Assembly: GCA_002633005.1 (NCBI GenBank)
Contig: NMRA01000827.1
Span: 63,290-118,740, forward strand
From: Phoronis australis
Lineage: Eukaryota > Phoronida > Phoronidae
Length of the DNA: 55,451 nucleotides
Reading direction: 5' to 3'
This document shows, piece by piece, positions 1 through 11,830 of the stretch. Position 1 is the stretch's first letter. Each line of letters opens with the position of its first letter. The notes under the pieces were generated by a model. The model saw only the letters and a program-made list of their open reading frames with translations. It searched no databases and was not told the DNA's origin. A program made the position numbers and the translations under genes.

Positions 1-1946
1 AAAAAATAGGTCAAAGGTCATTGAGTGCAAAATTAAAATTTTGAGCTAGAGACTTCAAAATTACATATCTGTTTAGTAAACGCGATTGAGTTTGAATTCT
101 AAATTTTTGGGTCATTTGGTGCATCCATGGGGTCATTAGGTGCATTTTTCTTCTGAAACTTTGACCAATTAAGTCATGTTGTATTCTTAAGTGCTTAAAG
201 CAAAACACCTGTGATTCTTAGCATTAACTATACTTTAAATTGGTTGTACAATTATTCCCTCACTGGGGTTCATAATGCACCGGAAGAGGTCAGTTAGTGG
301 AAAGGTCATCAAAACATTAACATGAAATTACTCCTACAATTTTAAAGAATTTCTTTTCATATTGGTAAACGGGGTTGCTGTCAGTAACTTCCCATAACAA
401 TTCCTTTAATACGCACGCCGTGACAATAATATTTCTAGTTTAGAATTACAAATACATTATTCAAATCATTGTTAATGTACAACCTCTGCCCTGACGGTCT
501 GTGGAAGGGGAACCCGATTCGCGGCCCCGACAAGTAAGTGGATTTTCAGTTTCGTGGCTAATTCACGTAAATAATTACGTGCACATTATGTCTTTGGCTC
601 ACTATTATAGTCTTTTGGTGACTGGAGGTTTAGTTTCCAACTCAAGCTGGTTGTATTCATGCCAATCTCGGCGGGAACGACGGGCCAGCCTGATCTTGTT
701 CGGAGCCACTGGCCAGGATAACGAGTAAGTCCGGCCGCGCCGGGCCTGATCGGGTTCCGAGCCACTGGCCGGGATAACAAGCGTTTAATGTGTTTAGAAC
801 TTAAAAAATCACAAGTCTAAGCAACACAGATCTAGTTTCTTCTGTCTGTATTTCACGGAAGAATACTTCGAATTTATCACCGAACAGACCCCAAACTCCT
901 GCTACGGACCTTGGTAAATTGGCATGCCAAACGTTGCAGGTTACGGTGTGTCCAAATACCAGTAAATCCGTAACAGAGAAAAAAAAACACGTTTTTATAA
1001 GAACTCGGTGAATTTTTAAGGGTTTTACATCGAAGCTTGGTGATTTATAAGCTGACACCAGTAACCCGTGTTGCGAACTGCTGAACAGACTGCGTGTGAA
1101 ACCAATGACATCATTAGATAATTTCAACACCTCCGTCTGCCGTCAGGTGTCAGGTAACTTAACCGAACGTGCCGTTATCGAGTAGAAATACTCGATCTAA
1201 ACTGATACAAAATAGGTTGTTTTTGGGTGGCATTCTCCTTTAAACCAAATTGACGCAATTTAGAAATTGTGTCAATCGAGGCCGGCGTTGGGCCTTTACA
1301 GCCTAGTGCACCACCTGGAAACCCCTGCTGATAAGTGTGGAGGACTCCGTAGTTGGAGTTCCTTGCGAACTTGGAGAGATCCGAACCACGAGGGTGAAAC
1401 GCGAGTGTTTCACGAACAAGCTCGAGCTTTCACTGGCATGCAATAGGAAAATGACTGCCATTGTACCTATTTGACGGCTAGCCTGGAACGTTGAAGTAAA
1501 TTCACTGTTTCTGTTCTAAAAGACACAAATTCTCTGCCTAAAGTCTCTCGCTATTGGCAATTGTTACCGAATTTGCCCCTGGTCAGTGAGACAGATCCAT
1601 GGGTTTACGTCAACATTTCCCGCCTTCTGTCTAACAACGAACTTTTGATTCCAAGCATTTACCGTTGTAAAACAGGCCTTAATTTCTTCCTTATGGGATT
1701 AGGCGTGCTTCCTGGGATTGGAAAGAACCGAAAGTTAGTTATTTCTTCAGAATAGAGAACCTTGACCTACATTCTACAGTTGCTGATGCCACACGGATGG
1801 GCGCGCTCCTTAATTGCCACAGGTCATGAGAGTTCATGAACCAGGAAGCGTATGTCCCTGAAGAGTGACGAATTTGTGTGCAAAAGAAATCTTTACATCC
1901 GACCGCGTTGAATCAACCTTTTATTTAAAAACGCCCATTGTAATGA

Positions 1947-2146
1947 TAGCATATAAATATAGATTATTACATGGCGAAGTCGTTATCCCCCGTTATCTAG
2001 AGCTCGAGTGGATTTTAGAGACTCATCGCCCGAGAGGCGTCAGCCCCGAGGGTGATAATTCTACAAAATCCACGAGGGCTCTAGATAAGGGGGATAACGA
2101 CTGAGAACATGTAATAATCTATTTATACCACATACTGAGCGAGAAA
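1947..2146. mobile_element. Inverted-repeat MITE-like element, about 200 bp
   Basis: The two halves are near-perfect reverse complements. The left arm reads ATAGATTATTACATG, then GTCGTTATCCCCC, then TATCTAGAGC. The right arm repeats these in reverse order and strand up to about 2146. The arms are 75-80 bp around a short GC-rich centre with CCCGAG and GGGTGAT. This is typical of a foldback or MITE-type non-autonomous transposon. No coding capacity. The target duplication is not clear and the family was not recognised. Confidence 0.55.
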
Positions 2147-2924
2147 CATTACAAGGAATCGATCTACCTTTCTCGACTCGCCTAGGTTTTGTAACTACTT
2201 TCTATGTCAGAGGTCCGGGGTCGGAGGTCGTGACCTTTTAAGAAAAGCCGAGCTATTTTTGTCAAATAATGCTTATACTCAAAACCAATTGAAAATTCAA
2301 ACAAAATAGAAATAAAGTGAATCTATAAATTAAGGTTTAGCAACTAGTATAGCTTACTACACATTTTATCACGCTAAGCTTCGATGGGGAAAATATCGTC
2401 TGCTAAAGTAGGTTACCACTAGTAACTGACTATAATGCTCAAGTCAAAGGATCCCGACGACACGATACCCGCATTCAAATTAGAGATCGGCGATTTACAA
2501 GTGAGAGAACAAAGAAAAAAATTTCACTGAATTAAAATATCGTTTTTATGGAAATTATGTGTCTTATTTTTCGTAGTGTATAAATGTCGATGCAATGCCC
2601 TTTGCTGAACATTCGTTTGTTGCGCGTGCTCATTTAAAGACGAAGGCAACCTTTTTTCACGTCGTTTTTAGCAAAAATAGGGTTCGTTGATTATCCCAGA
2701 CATATTTTTCACTTATTTACAGCTTTTCGTAATTTAATTAATTACTCGTCGTCTACTCCGGAAGTGACGTTTTGGGAGGCAAGAATTTCGCGCCAATTTC
2801 TTTTCATACAGTCTGACTGAGAGAGCAGTCGAGTCAGTCATTGTTCTACCTCGGTTGTGATAAGTTCGCTGCGTTCTTCAATCAGGAAAAAGTGTCAATC
2901 AGGAAACACTGCAAGCGCCACAGA

Positions 2925-2995
2925 CTCGAAGTCACGACCTGGCGGATACAGCGCGCGAACTTTACCATTACACCACCACGATTTAACTCACAATT
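2925..2995 (-). repeat. tRNA-like sequence (tRNA pseudogene or SINE head)
   Basis: Read on the minus strand, the segment opens with TGGTGTAATGGT, close to a pol III A box. About 40 bases further it has ACTTCGAGTCTG, a degraded B box. Spacing and size (about 70 bp) fit a tRNA, but the acceptor stem does not pair well and the B box is imperfect. A decayed tRNA copy or the head of a tRNA-derived SINE is more likely than a working tRNA. Confidence 0.3.
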
Positions 2996-3919
2996 TAACA
3001 TTAAAAGACCTACTTGTTTATGGTCCACAGCGTTTGCCCGCGAAACCTTCTTTTTGTAATGCTTATTACATGTTTATATTTTGTTCAATCAGTTTTTAAC
3101 AAATTTGTTGTATTTAAAATAGTCTTCAAGTACCCAAAAGACCAAATCCGTTTTTTGTGTTGGCAATAATGACGCGATTGCTTTGGAAATCGTCCTAAGT
3201 TAAGGTTTGACAAAGAGAGAATTATGAGTTTCTGCGTGATTCACTAAGGCTTCGTTTAAAAGTGACATCTTACCAGCAACTTCTGTTTTTTCGTCATCAC
3301 TCAGATTCCATTTTCTTTAAAAAATGAAGTAATTTTCTTCATTGCACAGTGGAGCAGACGACGGAAACGAAGTCGTAGTGCCTATCGCCACTGCCGGTCG
3401 CCTGAGATAACGCGCGAGAGCCTATACTTAGCCATAGTTCCGTTACGATTGCGCAGTGTTCCGAATTTGACACTTGAAATTGGATCTGAGCCCCCTCCCC
3501 AAACACTAAAACTGCACACATTTAAATCTCGTTTCAGCCGTATAATTTTAATTACCGGGATTAACTAATAAACTCAACATTTCCCTACGCTCTTGCTGTT
3601 TTATTTTTTGCGGCTGCCAAGGGGAGCGGGTGGGCCCCCTGCCCCCCCCTAAATCCGACTATGAAAATAAGCAAGCACGTTATGCGACAAACTGGTTCCC
3701 TGCGCTGCGTCCGGTCTCGGGAACAGCCTGCTTGGCCAGGCGGCAAAGTTCTGCTCTTGGCGATTTCGAATTGTCTGTTCTTTCCGAGCCCGGAAATGAA
3801 TTTTATTCTTTGCAGTCGTGTGGAACAGGTTACGACCACTTCCATTACGGTAATGGGTAAAATTAAAAACGATTGTTTGACAGAAGGCGTGTCATCACAT
3901 TTCAATATATCTGTTTTAG

Positions 3920-3982
3920 ATGACAAATACTGCTGTGACTTCGTTCTTCATCTGTGCTGCACCTACTGGTACACGTGGTGGT
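3920..3982 (+). CDS. WBP1/VOPP1-like membrane protein, cysteine exon (internal)
   Basis: This 63-nt exon lies between a polypyrimidine acceptor (TCTGTTTTAG) and a strong donor (GTAAGT). It enters with two codon bases and leaves with one. It encodes DDKYCCDFVLHLCC followed by TYWYTWW. That is the pattern of paired cysteines just before the membrane segment in the WBP1/WBP1L/VOPP1 family, where CC..CC is followed by an aromatic, Trp-rich run. Joined to the exon at 5422 it restores a Trp codon and continues smoothly into the membrane helix. The segment should be on the lumenal or extracellular side. Upstream exons are not identified. The assignment rests on the residue pattern and splice phase, so the family is likely but the exact orthologue is not. 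Confidence 0.6.
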
Positions 3983-5421
3983 GTAAGTATAGTTGTATTA
4001 TAGTCTTTTTGACATAGTTTGTGTTGTTCAGGAACGGGTCCGGTAATTTGCTTGAGGGTTACCGCAGGATCACAGAGGTACCTTAAAAACGCCCTTACCG
4101 TTCACACTAAATGGAGCATAGAAACACGATAGCAACCAACATTTGACTGTTGACGTCATATGTGTCCGCTTAATGAAGATTTACAATGTGTAGGGCGCCA
4201 TCACTCGGCCGTTTGACCCACTCTAACTTCGACAAAGTTGATATGTGTCACACTTTTTACTGAGAATTAAGTCAATACCAACCGGTGCGAATAGCTTTCG
4301 ATGCTATGGTTCAAGTTAAATCACTACGTGGCTTAGTCGCGATGCTGAAGGAAACCTATTCTCTAATTTCTCTTATAATGCGTGTTGGTTTACGACCGCA
4401 ATTATCTCATCCAACACGTTCAGCCAAACCCCTGAATAGCGTCTAGCTCACTTCAGTCCGTGACGGCGTTAATTCAAGCCCTTGTTGTGCCGATCTCGTT
4501 GGATGTTCTGGGGAAAATAGTCCCGCTTTCTCGTCCACTTGCATGCAAATCATGTTTGCGTAAGATTTACCCAATGTATATACACAAATCCACTCAAAGA
4601 AAACCATCACTGTAATGCATATTCTAATGCCTCAGCCAGTGCTGCAAAGCCTTAACTTGTAACTAACATTAGGACCTATTCAGCAACAACCTGACTAATT
4701 CAGTTACCTGTAATGACTCACACTAATTCGTGCCTGAGTATTTGTAGTTTGATACAGTGTCCAGCGGAGCTTTTTGACAATTCAAAACAATTACTTCTCT
4801 ATAGAATTTTCTGAAATCTATACTCAATCATTTTTGGTATATATGTACTTGGCTTTACAGTGTACTAATATCTTTTCACAAAAAATTCCAGCATCCTAGA
4901 ATGCTTTCGAGTCAATTAAGTGTTTTAAAATTCCAGTAAAATTGTATATTATACACTGTAAAACAAACCAATTACATAACTTGTTGAAACCAGTGTCAGC
5001 TTGCCGCTGGCTCCCTGTTCATCCCGCAACGAGATTTTCAGGTATGCATATCATATCATATCATATTCTATGGCCGCCCCTCTAAATTCCAGCTGCAATC
5101 CCCATAAACACTAGTCCCGTACCACCAAATTTCGTCAAACCTGTTGTACGAATTCAATGTATACTCGCGTTCCTGAAGTCCATACACGAGCTGAAAGCAT
5201 TCCGTATCCTGGGAATAAAGTGGAAGTGGGTCCGTGTGATGAATTAATCTAGTCCCCCGGTATGGTGTTTGGTCACTGCTATCGAGTAAACTTGATCTCG
5301 AGCTATTATAATTTATAGACTGTCATGAATACGTGCATGTGAAGTTTTAATTTATAGTCACAATGATCATACGTGCACGTGAACATTTAGCTGAGATTGC
5401 ATCAACAGTTTCGCCTTGCAG

Positions 5422-5576
5422 GGTTCTGGTTGATATGGGCGTTTGTCATCATATTTTTCGCTTTCTGCGGATGGGCCATTCGCAGACGATATGTCATGGT
5501 GCAGAACCCCGTTGTTCTCGTACAAGAGCAAAGGCCGCCAGGTTATGGAGCGACACCTACCAGCGGATATCAGCCG
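5422..5576 (+). CDS. WBP1/VOPP1-like membrane protein, transmembrane and PPxY exon
   Basis: The acceptor is CGCCTTGCAG at 5421. The exon starts with the last two bases of the Trp codon shared with the previous exon. It encodes one hydrophobic helix (FWLIWAFVIIFFAFCGWAI), then the basic stop-transfer RRRY, then a cytosolic tail with QRPPGYG. PPGY is a PPxY motif, the ligand for WW domains (Nedd4-type ubiquitin ligases, WWOX, YAP) that defines WBP1-family tails. A donor (CCG/GTAATA) at 5577 ends the exon in phase 0. Reading through it instead gives four more residues and a stop at 5592-5594. Vertebrate relatives have longer tails with more PPxY copies; this one is short. Topology and motif are visible; the function as a WW-domain adaptor in endosomal or lysosomal membranes is inferred from the family. 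Confidence 0.65.
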
Positions 5577-6432
5577 GTAATACAAGGGTTTTGAAACTTT
5601 TTCATCAGCTCAGCCTAGTAGACTGTTTACAACAAAATCCTTGGTTTGCTTTCATCAGATTAGAGCATAGACTAATTAGAACCGATCCTGGAGGTCAGTG
5701 TCAGGTTATATATATGCCAAGGGAGAACGATGCTGCTCGAGGTCCAGGCGGAGGGGCATGTTGCCCTCCCGAGGTCCATCACTAAGCATCCGATCGTGTG
5801 ATCAGTCTTCATTTGTTTTATTACAACTATGGTGCTTCTTTCATCTGATTTCTTCTTGAGAGGTATTTGGGTCCTATCGATCCTGCGTGCTGACTGAAAA
5901 GTGATATTCGAGGGCGTGCCTAGTTTCTCTTCCAGCATTAGAGTCAGGTAAACAACTCGAAAACGAGTTCATTTGATTTGATTTTTACCATACTAAGATG
6001 TTTTTAGTATGCTTACTTCAACATTTCAATAAATCAATGGTTGAGCTCGTCGTTGATTGACCAATCACGTTCCAGATGTCAGATGAGTTCACCATACTCC
6101 AATTCTAATAGAAGCCGGATGCGGGTCTAAGACTAGCCCCATAAGGAAAAGTCACCAAGTGGTGTCATAGCCAATCAAAGGACAAAGCAATCAGTGGTTA
6201 TCACGTGGTTTGTGATGCCGTGCAGTTGCCACGATAGTGTTTGTTTTGTGTGCATTGCTTCATTGCTGATCACTGACATTGCACTTGCCAACTCAGTTGT
6301 CCTTTACGTGTCGCTAAGAAAGCCACCACAACATGGTGTCACCGCTCTTTGTGATAAGTACGGGTAGATTGTCATTCATGCTAATTAATACAATGCAAAT
6401 GACCACTGAGGCGAAATTCATTTCCTTTTCAG

Positions 6433-6447
6433 GCTGGTAAAGTGTGA
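6433..6447 (+). CDS. Possible last coding exon of the WBP1-like gene
   Basis: A good acceptor (TTTCCTTTTCAG) ends at 6432. Joined in phase 0 to the exon ending at 5576, it adds Ala-Gly-Lys-Val and a stop at 6445-6447. Downstream sequence would then be 3' UTR, with AATAAA signals at 7163-7168 inside an A/T-rich run. The competing end is readthrough of the 5577 donor, stopping at 5594, with an AATAAA at 6028-6033. Both could be real isoforms. Support is only splice-site quality and phase. Confidence 0.3.
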   Translation, partial: AGKV

Positions 6448-8704
6448 TCAGAGAAAAGGTGGACTTTTCGGACTGCGAGACAGATCTTTAAGAATATAAT
6501 CGCAGTCGCATTTTTGAGGCGGTCGACGATTTCGTCTCAGAATTTGTGTGCGTTTGTGTCGTGTGTGCCGGGTGTATGCGCGTGTATGTGTGCGTGTGGA
6601 CAGGCGTGCCTGTTGTGTGATCGTTCGAGACGTCAGTGTTTCCACGTTATTTGAAGAAGAAAAAATGGCGTTATTCACCAGAATTTCTCCTACGTATGCA
6701 ATTTAATAAGCGTGTCCTAATACTACATGACTGTACAGAACTGTACCAAGTCTGGAAGATGCTGGAAGAGGGCACACGTGTCCCCAACAATATACAATGT
6801 ACATGTTTTGCGCAAGATACTTACATTGGAATTCTGTCAAATATTCACGTAACTCTTGTTAACATTCTTAATAATATACCGATAATACGATTATATGCGA
6901 CCGGCTTCATTTACTCTCAAAAGCTTTCATATATTTACTACATCAATTTTGGTTAGAGATTGCTAATGCTGTCATTTTACATTTATTACTTACCTGAGAC
7001 AGGCCCATCCGCAAGTGTGCACAAGAAAATTCAATACACTCTCCCAAGGGGTATATTTGTATAGAGTTTGCATTGCTGAACTGTAACACTATTTTTGAGG
7101 GCCCTCTTGGAAAGCAGTGCTATCACTGACGAGGCCACCCTCATTTTAAATATCACAATAATAATAAATAAATAATAAACACGTCAGTGACTGGTGCGGC
7201 CTGTCCTCTAAGCTACTGCTTAGTGCACCGCGGGTACTAGCTTGCCAGAATTACTAAGCGAGCAATACAGTCTGCAGTGAAAGAGATCTTTAGTTAAAAA
7301 TACCTCAAACCCCGGGTTCCGAAAAGGTTATGACCTGCCTGGTGCACGATTACTATCGGAGGTTTACTGCAGACGACAAGCCCAGTGAGTACATGCGGAA
7401 AATATCAGTTTAGTGTTCAAAACTCAAGTCAATGAGTTTAGGGTTCAAAACTCAAGTCAAAATTTTGCCCGGTAGTAAATTTCGAAATCCGCCGCAAATA
7501 GAAATCAACAGACAGGTAGGAGTTTATTATTGAGAAGTTGCTATAGTTACGGTTTTGGTGCCTGTTTCCCATGAAACGGGAAAAAGTTTTAAAATTCAAC
7601 CATGCAAATTTTTCCCAAATGCACGTCCTGGGCGAATCGGTGGATTTTTTATATGCACCCATTGGACGTATCTTTCTACGACGCGACGTTGTGATCATAG
7701 TCGAAACACAATGAAATACAATTTGTTCATTTAACATCTTTTCGTTTCTTTCGATTTGTTGAATACATATCGCTTTCGTTTGTTGAAAACATATTAGTTT
7801 GAGCAAATGCAGACACGTATAATCCAAAAATATTGCAAAATCATTTTTTATGGTTTTTGCTTCCGGTATCGTAGTATACAACCTATTTGTGTATCGAAGC
7901 ATAATGTAGCTTTCCCTATCACTGTAGGCATTAGGACATCACCGTAGGTTTATTAATGTTGAAGCGTTCGGTGTTATCACAGGAAAGTGCTTATATCGAG
8001 GAGGATGTTGTACAATTACACTCACACGATGCTCCAATTGCTTCCTTATCTCCTCAACTGGCCACAAAAGTTATTTTGGTTGTATTAGACCATGGGTCGT
8101 ACCTCCGGTCTTAATTACACCAGACCATCTCAGGGGGACAACTTTTTCTTGTTTGGCTGAACACTTTCATGCATCTGGTATTGTTGTTTTGAAATGGAAC
8201 TTGTGTTGATGTCAAAGCATTTCTCTTTAGTTTCGATTTCAAAAAACGATCTGTCACAATGTGACCTTTGACCTTTGATGTAAAACAAAACAATGACAAC
8301 TTCAAGCAACACCCAGGCAATTGGTTTAAGTCCTAACTTTTTATAATCAGACTACCGGTATGTATATTACTGGGTTCTCTTTTAGAACAAAGAACCGTAC
8401 CTTGATGTGGTAAGTGCACAGCCGTTTCGTCCATCAGGGTTTGTATTTTTCTCTCCTTGACTGCCTGTAACCAATCGCTGATTGACTTGCCGGTACAATC
8501 CAATTTTCAGTAACGTAGTCACCGTGTACATTACTACATTTAAGAACATACATGTAAGCTTGTCCATGAGCGGCGCAACCCTGAAATAAGTGGAGGGTAT
8601 AGTTCCCATTCTCCTATGATGCGCCGCCCATGTTGTGCAAACATTTTCCGTCAAAATACGATCCCCGTCTTATCCAACAGAATTTTAATGCAGCTATTTG
8701 TTAA

Positions 8705-8770
8705 GTCATCCATCCCATGAGCGAGATTTTGCCTTTTTCACACGAGATCTGTGAAAAAGGGATGGATGAC
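8705..8770. repeat. Short palindromic hairpin
   Basis: GTCATCCATCCC (8705-8716) is matched by its reverse complement at 8759-8770. Inside, CCTTTTTCACA (8732-8742) pairs with TGTGAAAAAGG (8750-8760). The result is an interrupted hairpin of about 66 bp, probably a tiny foldback element. Confidence 0.5.
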
Positions 8771-8794
8771 ATAAAAGTTGGCTGCAAACAGTAA

Positions 8795-9268
8795 TTGCTA
8801 CGAGCACTAGACCGGCATTCTAGAGACCTGTGGTTCGATTCCCAGTTGGTGTTCCAGATTTTCTGTGCTTATTTGATACATTCTCCATTGTGTTTAGCGT
8901 CAGATGTTGCTGCTCGCTTTCCCGTGGATTGGCGAAGCGTGGCATTTGTGACAACATACAGTACGCAGTATTTGACCACGCTGTGGCTAAGGTTCAGGCT
9001 TTTCCCGGCACGGGCATCAGAGAATCGCGGATCTGGCACAATTAAGTTAGTACAAGAAACTCGCAAGATGATGGATATAGCACACTGAAGCTGCCCGTGG
9101 AGCTAAGAAACTTCCATTCGCTTATCTTCTTTTTCTCGTTTTTGAGATACTGAATTCCCGGTTGTTATATATGTACTCAGTGCAATAACCAAGGTTAATA
9201 TGATGCTGACAATACAGTCACTTGTTAAAACAAGGTAAATACTGGTTTTAAGCACTTTAATACCTAAA
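8795..9268 (+). repeat. SINE-like interspersed repeat, copy 1
   Basis: The left part has a pol III-type B box (GGTTCGATTCC, 8831-8841) after a tRNA-like stretch. The body then matches a second copy near 53085-53700. Shared blocks include CATTGTGTT, TTGCTGCT, TATTTGACC, TCTCGTTTTTG and AAAACAAGGTAAAT. Divergence between copies is substantial, so the family is old. Open frames inside it are not credible genes. Confidence 0.5.
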
Positions 9269-9586
9269 ATGTTTATGTACAGAATTCACTTACCAGACGA
9301 AACGAAGTATCTCTTACGGGCACTTACTTGAGATCGTTTGCATTGTGCACAAATTATTTAGCCACCGATGCTTTTATAAAATGACGTTAGATAGCGCTAC
9401 TGAACAAGGTAGACGTTCTCGTCCAAGCTACATGTAGAAAACATCAAGTAGTGCACTGCAAACGTGTCTCTACAGTTGTATGAGACAAGCACCTTACTTT
9501 CATCCACACCTTGGACGAGAAGTGATTTCACATGATGGTTTCAGCCATGTAGGTCACGTGGAAGCTGAGATGCAACCTTAAGCCCA

Positions 9587-9777
9587 GGCCTGTTTCTCGA
9601 ACAATCTATAGTCAAAAGTTTTGATAGGTGTCTTCATTTAGGCTTTTAACACGCTCCCAAGCAGGTTTCGGGTTTTGATCACTCAGCTTCAAGGTGCAGA
9701 CAGATTTCCCGACATTTAGCCTTAACCTGATTTTGTCAAACACGCTAAGCCAACCCTAGCCTTTTCGAGAAACAGCC
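9587..9777. mobile_element. MITE with TGTTTCTCGA terminal inverted repeats
   Basis: The left end reads GGCCTGTTTCTCGA and the right end TCGAGAAACAGCC, an inverted pair about 190 bp apart with no coding capacity. Target duplication is not evident. The structure is that of a small non-autonomous DNA transposon. Confidence 0.5.
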
Positions 9778-9785
9778 ACAAGGAG

Positions 9786-9914
9786 AAATTCCATCTCATG
9801 AACAACGTTCAATTCCATCTCATCAACAACGTTCAATTCCATCTCATCAACAACGTTCAATTCCATCTCATCAACAACGTTCAATTCCATCTCATCAACA
9901 ACGTTCAATTCATC
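9786..9914. repeat. 24-bp tandem repeat, about 5 copies
   Basis: The unit AACAACGTTCAATTCCATCT plus CATC is repeated almost without change. Because 24 is a multiple of 3 it stays open and reads as an eight-residue peptide repeat, but no start, splice context or flanking coding sequence supports translation. Confidence 0.85.
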
Positions 9915-11689
9915 TACTGTAGCTATTGCAATTCAAACGTGAGACATGAGGTACAGCATACCACAAATCACAAATACATTCATTTAGTAAAACATGCTAT
10001 TTACATAAAATGATCACTTTAACCCCAAAAAATCTTCCCAGTTGCAGTACAAGCCAAACGTATTCAGCCAAAATGACCCACAATTACCCGTCATGACAGC
10101 TGGGAGGAAGTCGAAGTCACCGTCAGAAGGGGAAAAACAGGTAACCTCATTGGGTGGCTAAGCCATTTCGCAATTAGAATTTTGCCGCGGTAATAGTCTT
10201 TACCAGCCTTTTTTGTTGTTAACAGAATTAGCCGTCATGACCGGGGAAACGGTATTAGTCTGATTACTTTTGTCTTCTACTGTAGTAATTTCAGATATCG
10301 ATTCGCGCAAAACTGGAACCTGAGTTAAAAAATAATTTCCTTCCGCCAATCTCTTCTGTAAGTCACCCGTACTCATTTTTTTAAACAGCAATTATGAAAG
10401 AAAGTCAACCAAAGACGGAACTTCTCTTTGGTCAGTATCAGCCGTTGCCGTACAGCTATACATATTACAGTAATACAGTCCCTCATTTAAGACTTCATCA
10501 AGTAAAAACTGTCTTAAAATGTTTGTGACATATTACTCTTAAAGTTACATTTCGCTCTGTTTAGCCGGCAAAAAACTAAAACTGAATTCGGCAGTTTACT
10601 CTCCAACAATCGGCCTCACCGCTGTTTCTAGCCACCAAAGGATTTTATTTTCGTTAACTAGAAGAACATGGAAACAGATACACAAGAAATGCTTAAGCGT
10701 TTACTGGTTTTGGCAAACCCTGAAATTGCGGATTCAATAGTGGCTCATGCACGCATTGCCTCAGACATGGGTTGCCAGCCCATTGGGCAATAATTCAAGA
10801 TCGAACGAGTCCGAGAAAGGCCCGTTAGTTAATAATCCAGCGTTGATAGCTTAACAGGCGCGAAATGCTGCTTTCGTTCGACAATGCTCAAAGAAAGGTG
10901 GGGAACCGCGATGATGCAGTTTGATTCGTTCTGTAGGTGGCGCAGAGCATCGCCGACAAGGTGACGTAGTTTATTCCATTACGTCGTGGCTTTATCATAT
11001 AATTGCTAATGTCAGTACAAATACACAGAGACCCGAATTTCATCCTTTGATCAATTGTCCGATCGTTTATGTGCGGAGCAGGAAAACGCGTGTTGCTTTG
11101 ATATACAACTTTCATACCCGACAAATGCGTGTAGGAATATTCAGAAAAATATATCGTCGACGTAGTTCTTAACAAAAACAACGAGCAATTGGGTAACCGA
11201 AAAAATACAGGTCTCGAAGAGGTCATTCCACCAACGATGTTCTGATCTGAAGATAATCTGTAAGTTACCAAGTCACTAGGGTAACTGCAGCATCACAGAC
11301 TCACAGTTACTGCAGCAAACGAAACCAAAATCTGGTGCTCTCAGCTACATTGACAGTTTTACGGACAGCGCCCTGCTGCGTGATCTCGTCTCCGCAATGA
11401 GTTGCGGGGTCACCACTGCGTCATAACTACCCATGTGTTCCAATGACATTTCTTTTGAAGTTACATCTTATACATGGAGACCAGTCGCAAACGTTGGCAG
11501 CTAGGGAGAAAGCAAACGCTTCCAGTTTGAAGACGTAATCTCTCATGATTCCGTGATAGGATGCGTAACCATATTTTTCGGAGATCGAGTGTTGCACCAA
11601 CACCTATACATGTGTAAGTAGACAGGGTGTCCCAAAATGTATTCATACATATTTTAAAGCGGAAGTACGAGTGACGTAATGCAGGCGTG

Positions 11690-11830
11690 CGTTCAGTAGA
11701 CGCTACGACCTACGCTAGGACCTAGCTCAAATCTAGTCAAGGTCACGTGTTCTTATTTAAAATACACGGCAATATCTCACGTAATCTCGCGAAGTCTTGC
11801 TTTTTAGCAAGGTCCTAGTGTTACTGAACG
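11690..11830. mobile_element. MITE, CGTTCAGTA family, copy A
   Basis: The ends are CGTTCAGTA and TACTGAACG in inverted orientation. The body contains GACCTACGCTAGGACC and CACGTGTTC followed by AATATCTCACG. A copy in the opposite orientation sits at 36687-36826, matching over nearly its whole length. Both are about 140 bp and non-coding. Confidence 0.65.

Larger units (their letters stand above)
1..3919. other. Non-coding stretch upstream of the WBP1-like exons
   Basis: No exon with credible protein similarity and matching splice phases was found here. Open frames are short and look random. The stretch holds a small duplicated GC-rich unit (about 686-722 and 742-778), an inverted-repeat element at 1947-2146 and a tRNA-like sequence on the minus strand at 2925-2995. 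The missing 5' exons of the WBP1-like gene (signal peptide and first cysteines) should lie here or left of the window, but I could not identify them. Confidence 0.5.

Noticed and set aside
3585-4017. Long overlapping open frames on both strands around 3.6-4.0 kb
   Set aside because: Only the 3920-3982 exon has splice sites and family-like residues; the rest looks like intron or upstream sequence.
8795-9088. 97-codon plus-strand frame
   Set aside because: It lies inside the SINE-like repeat, and the second copy does not keep the frame.
9798-10013. Repetitive peptide frame with NNVQFHLI units
   Set aside because: The 24-bp tandem repeat stays open only because its length is a multiple of three.
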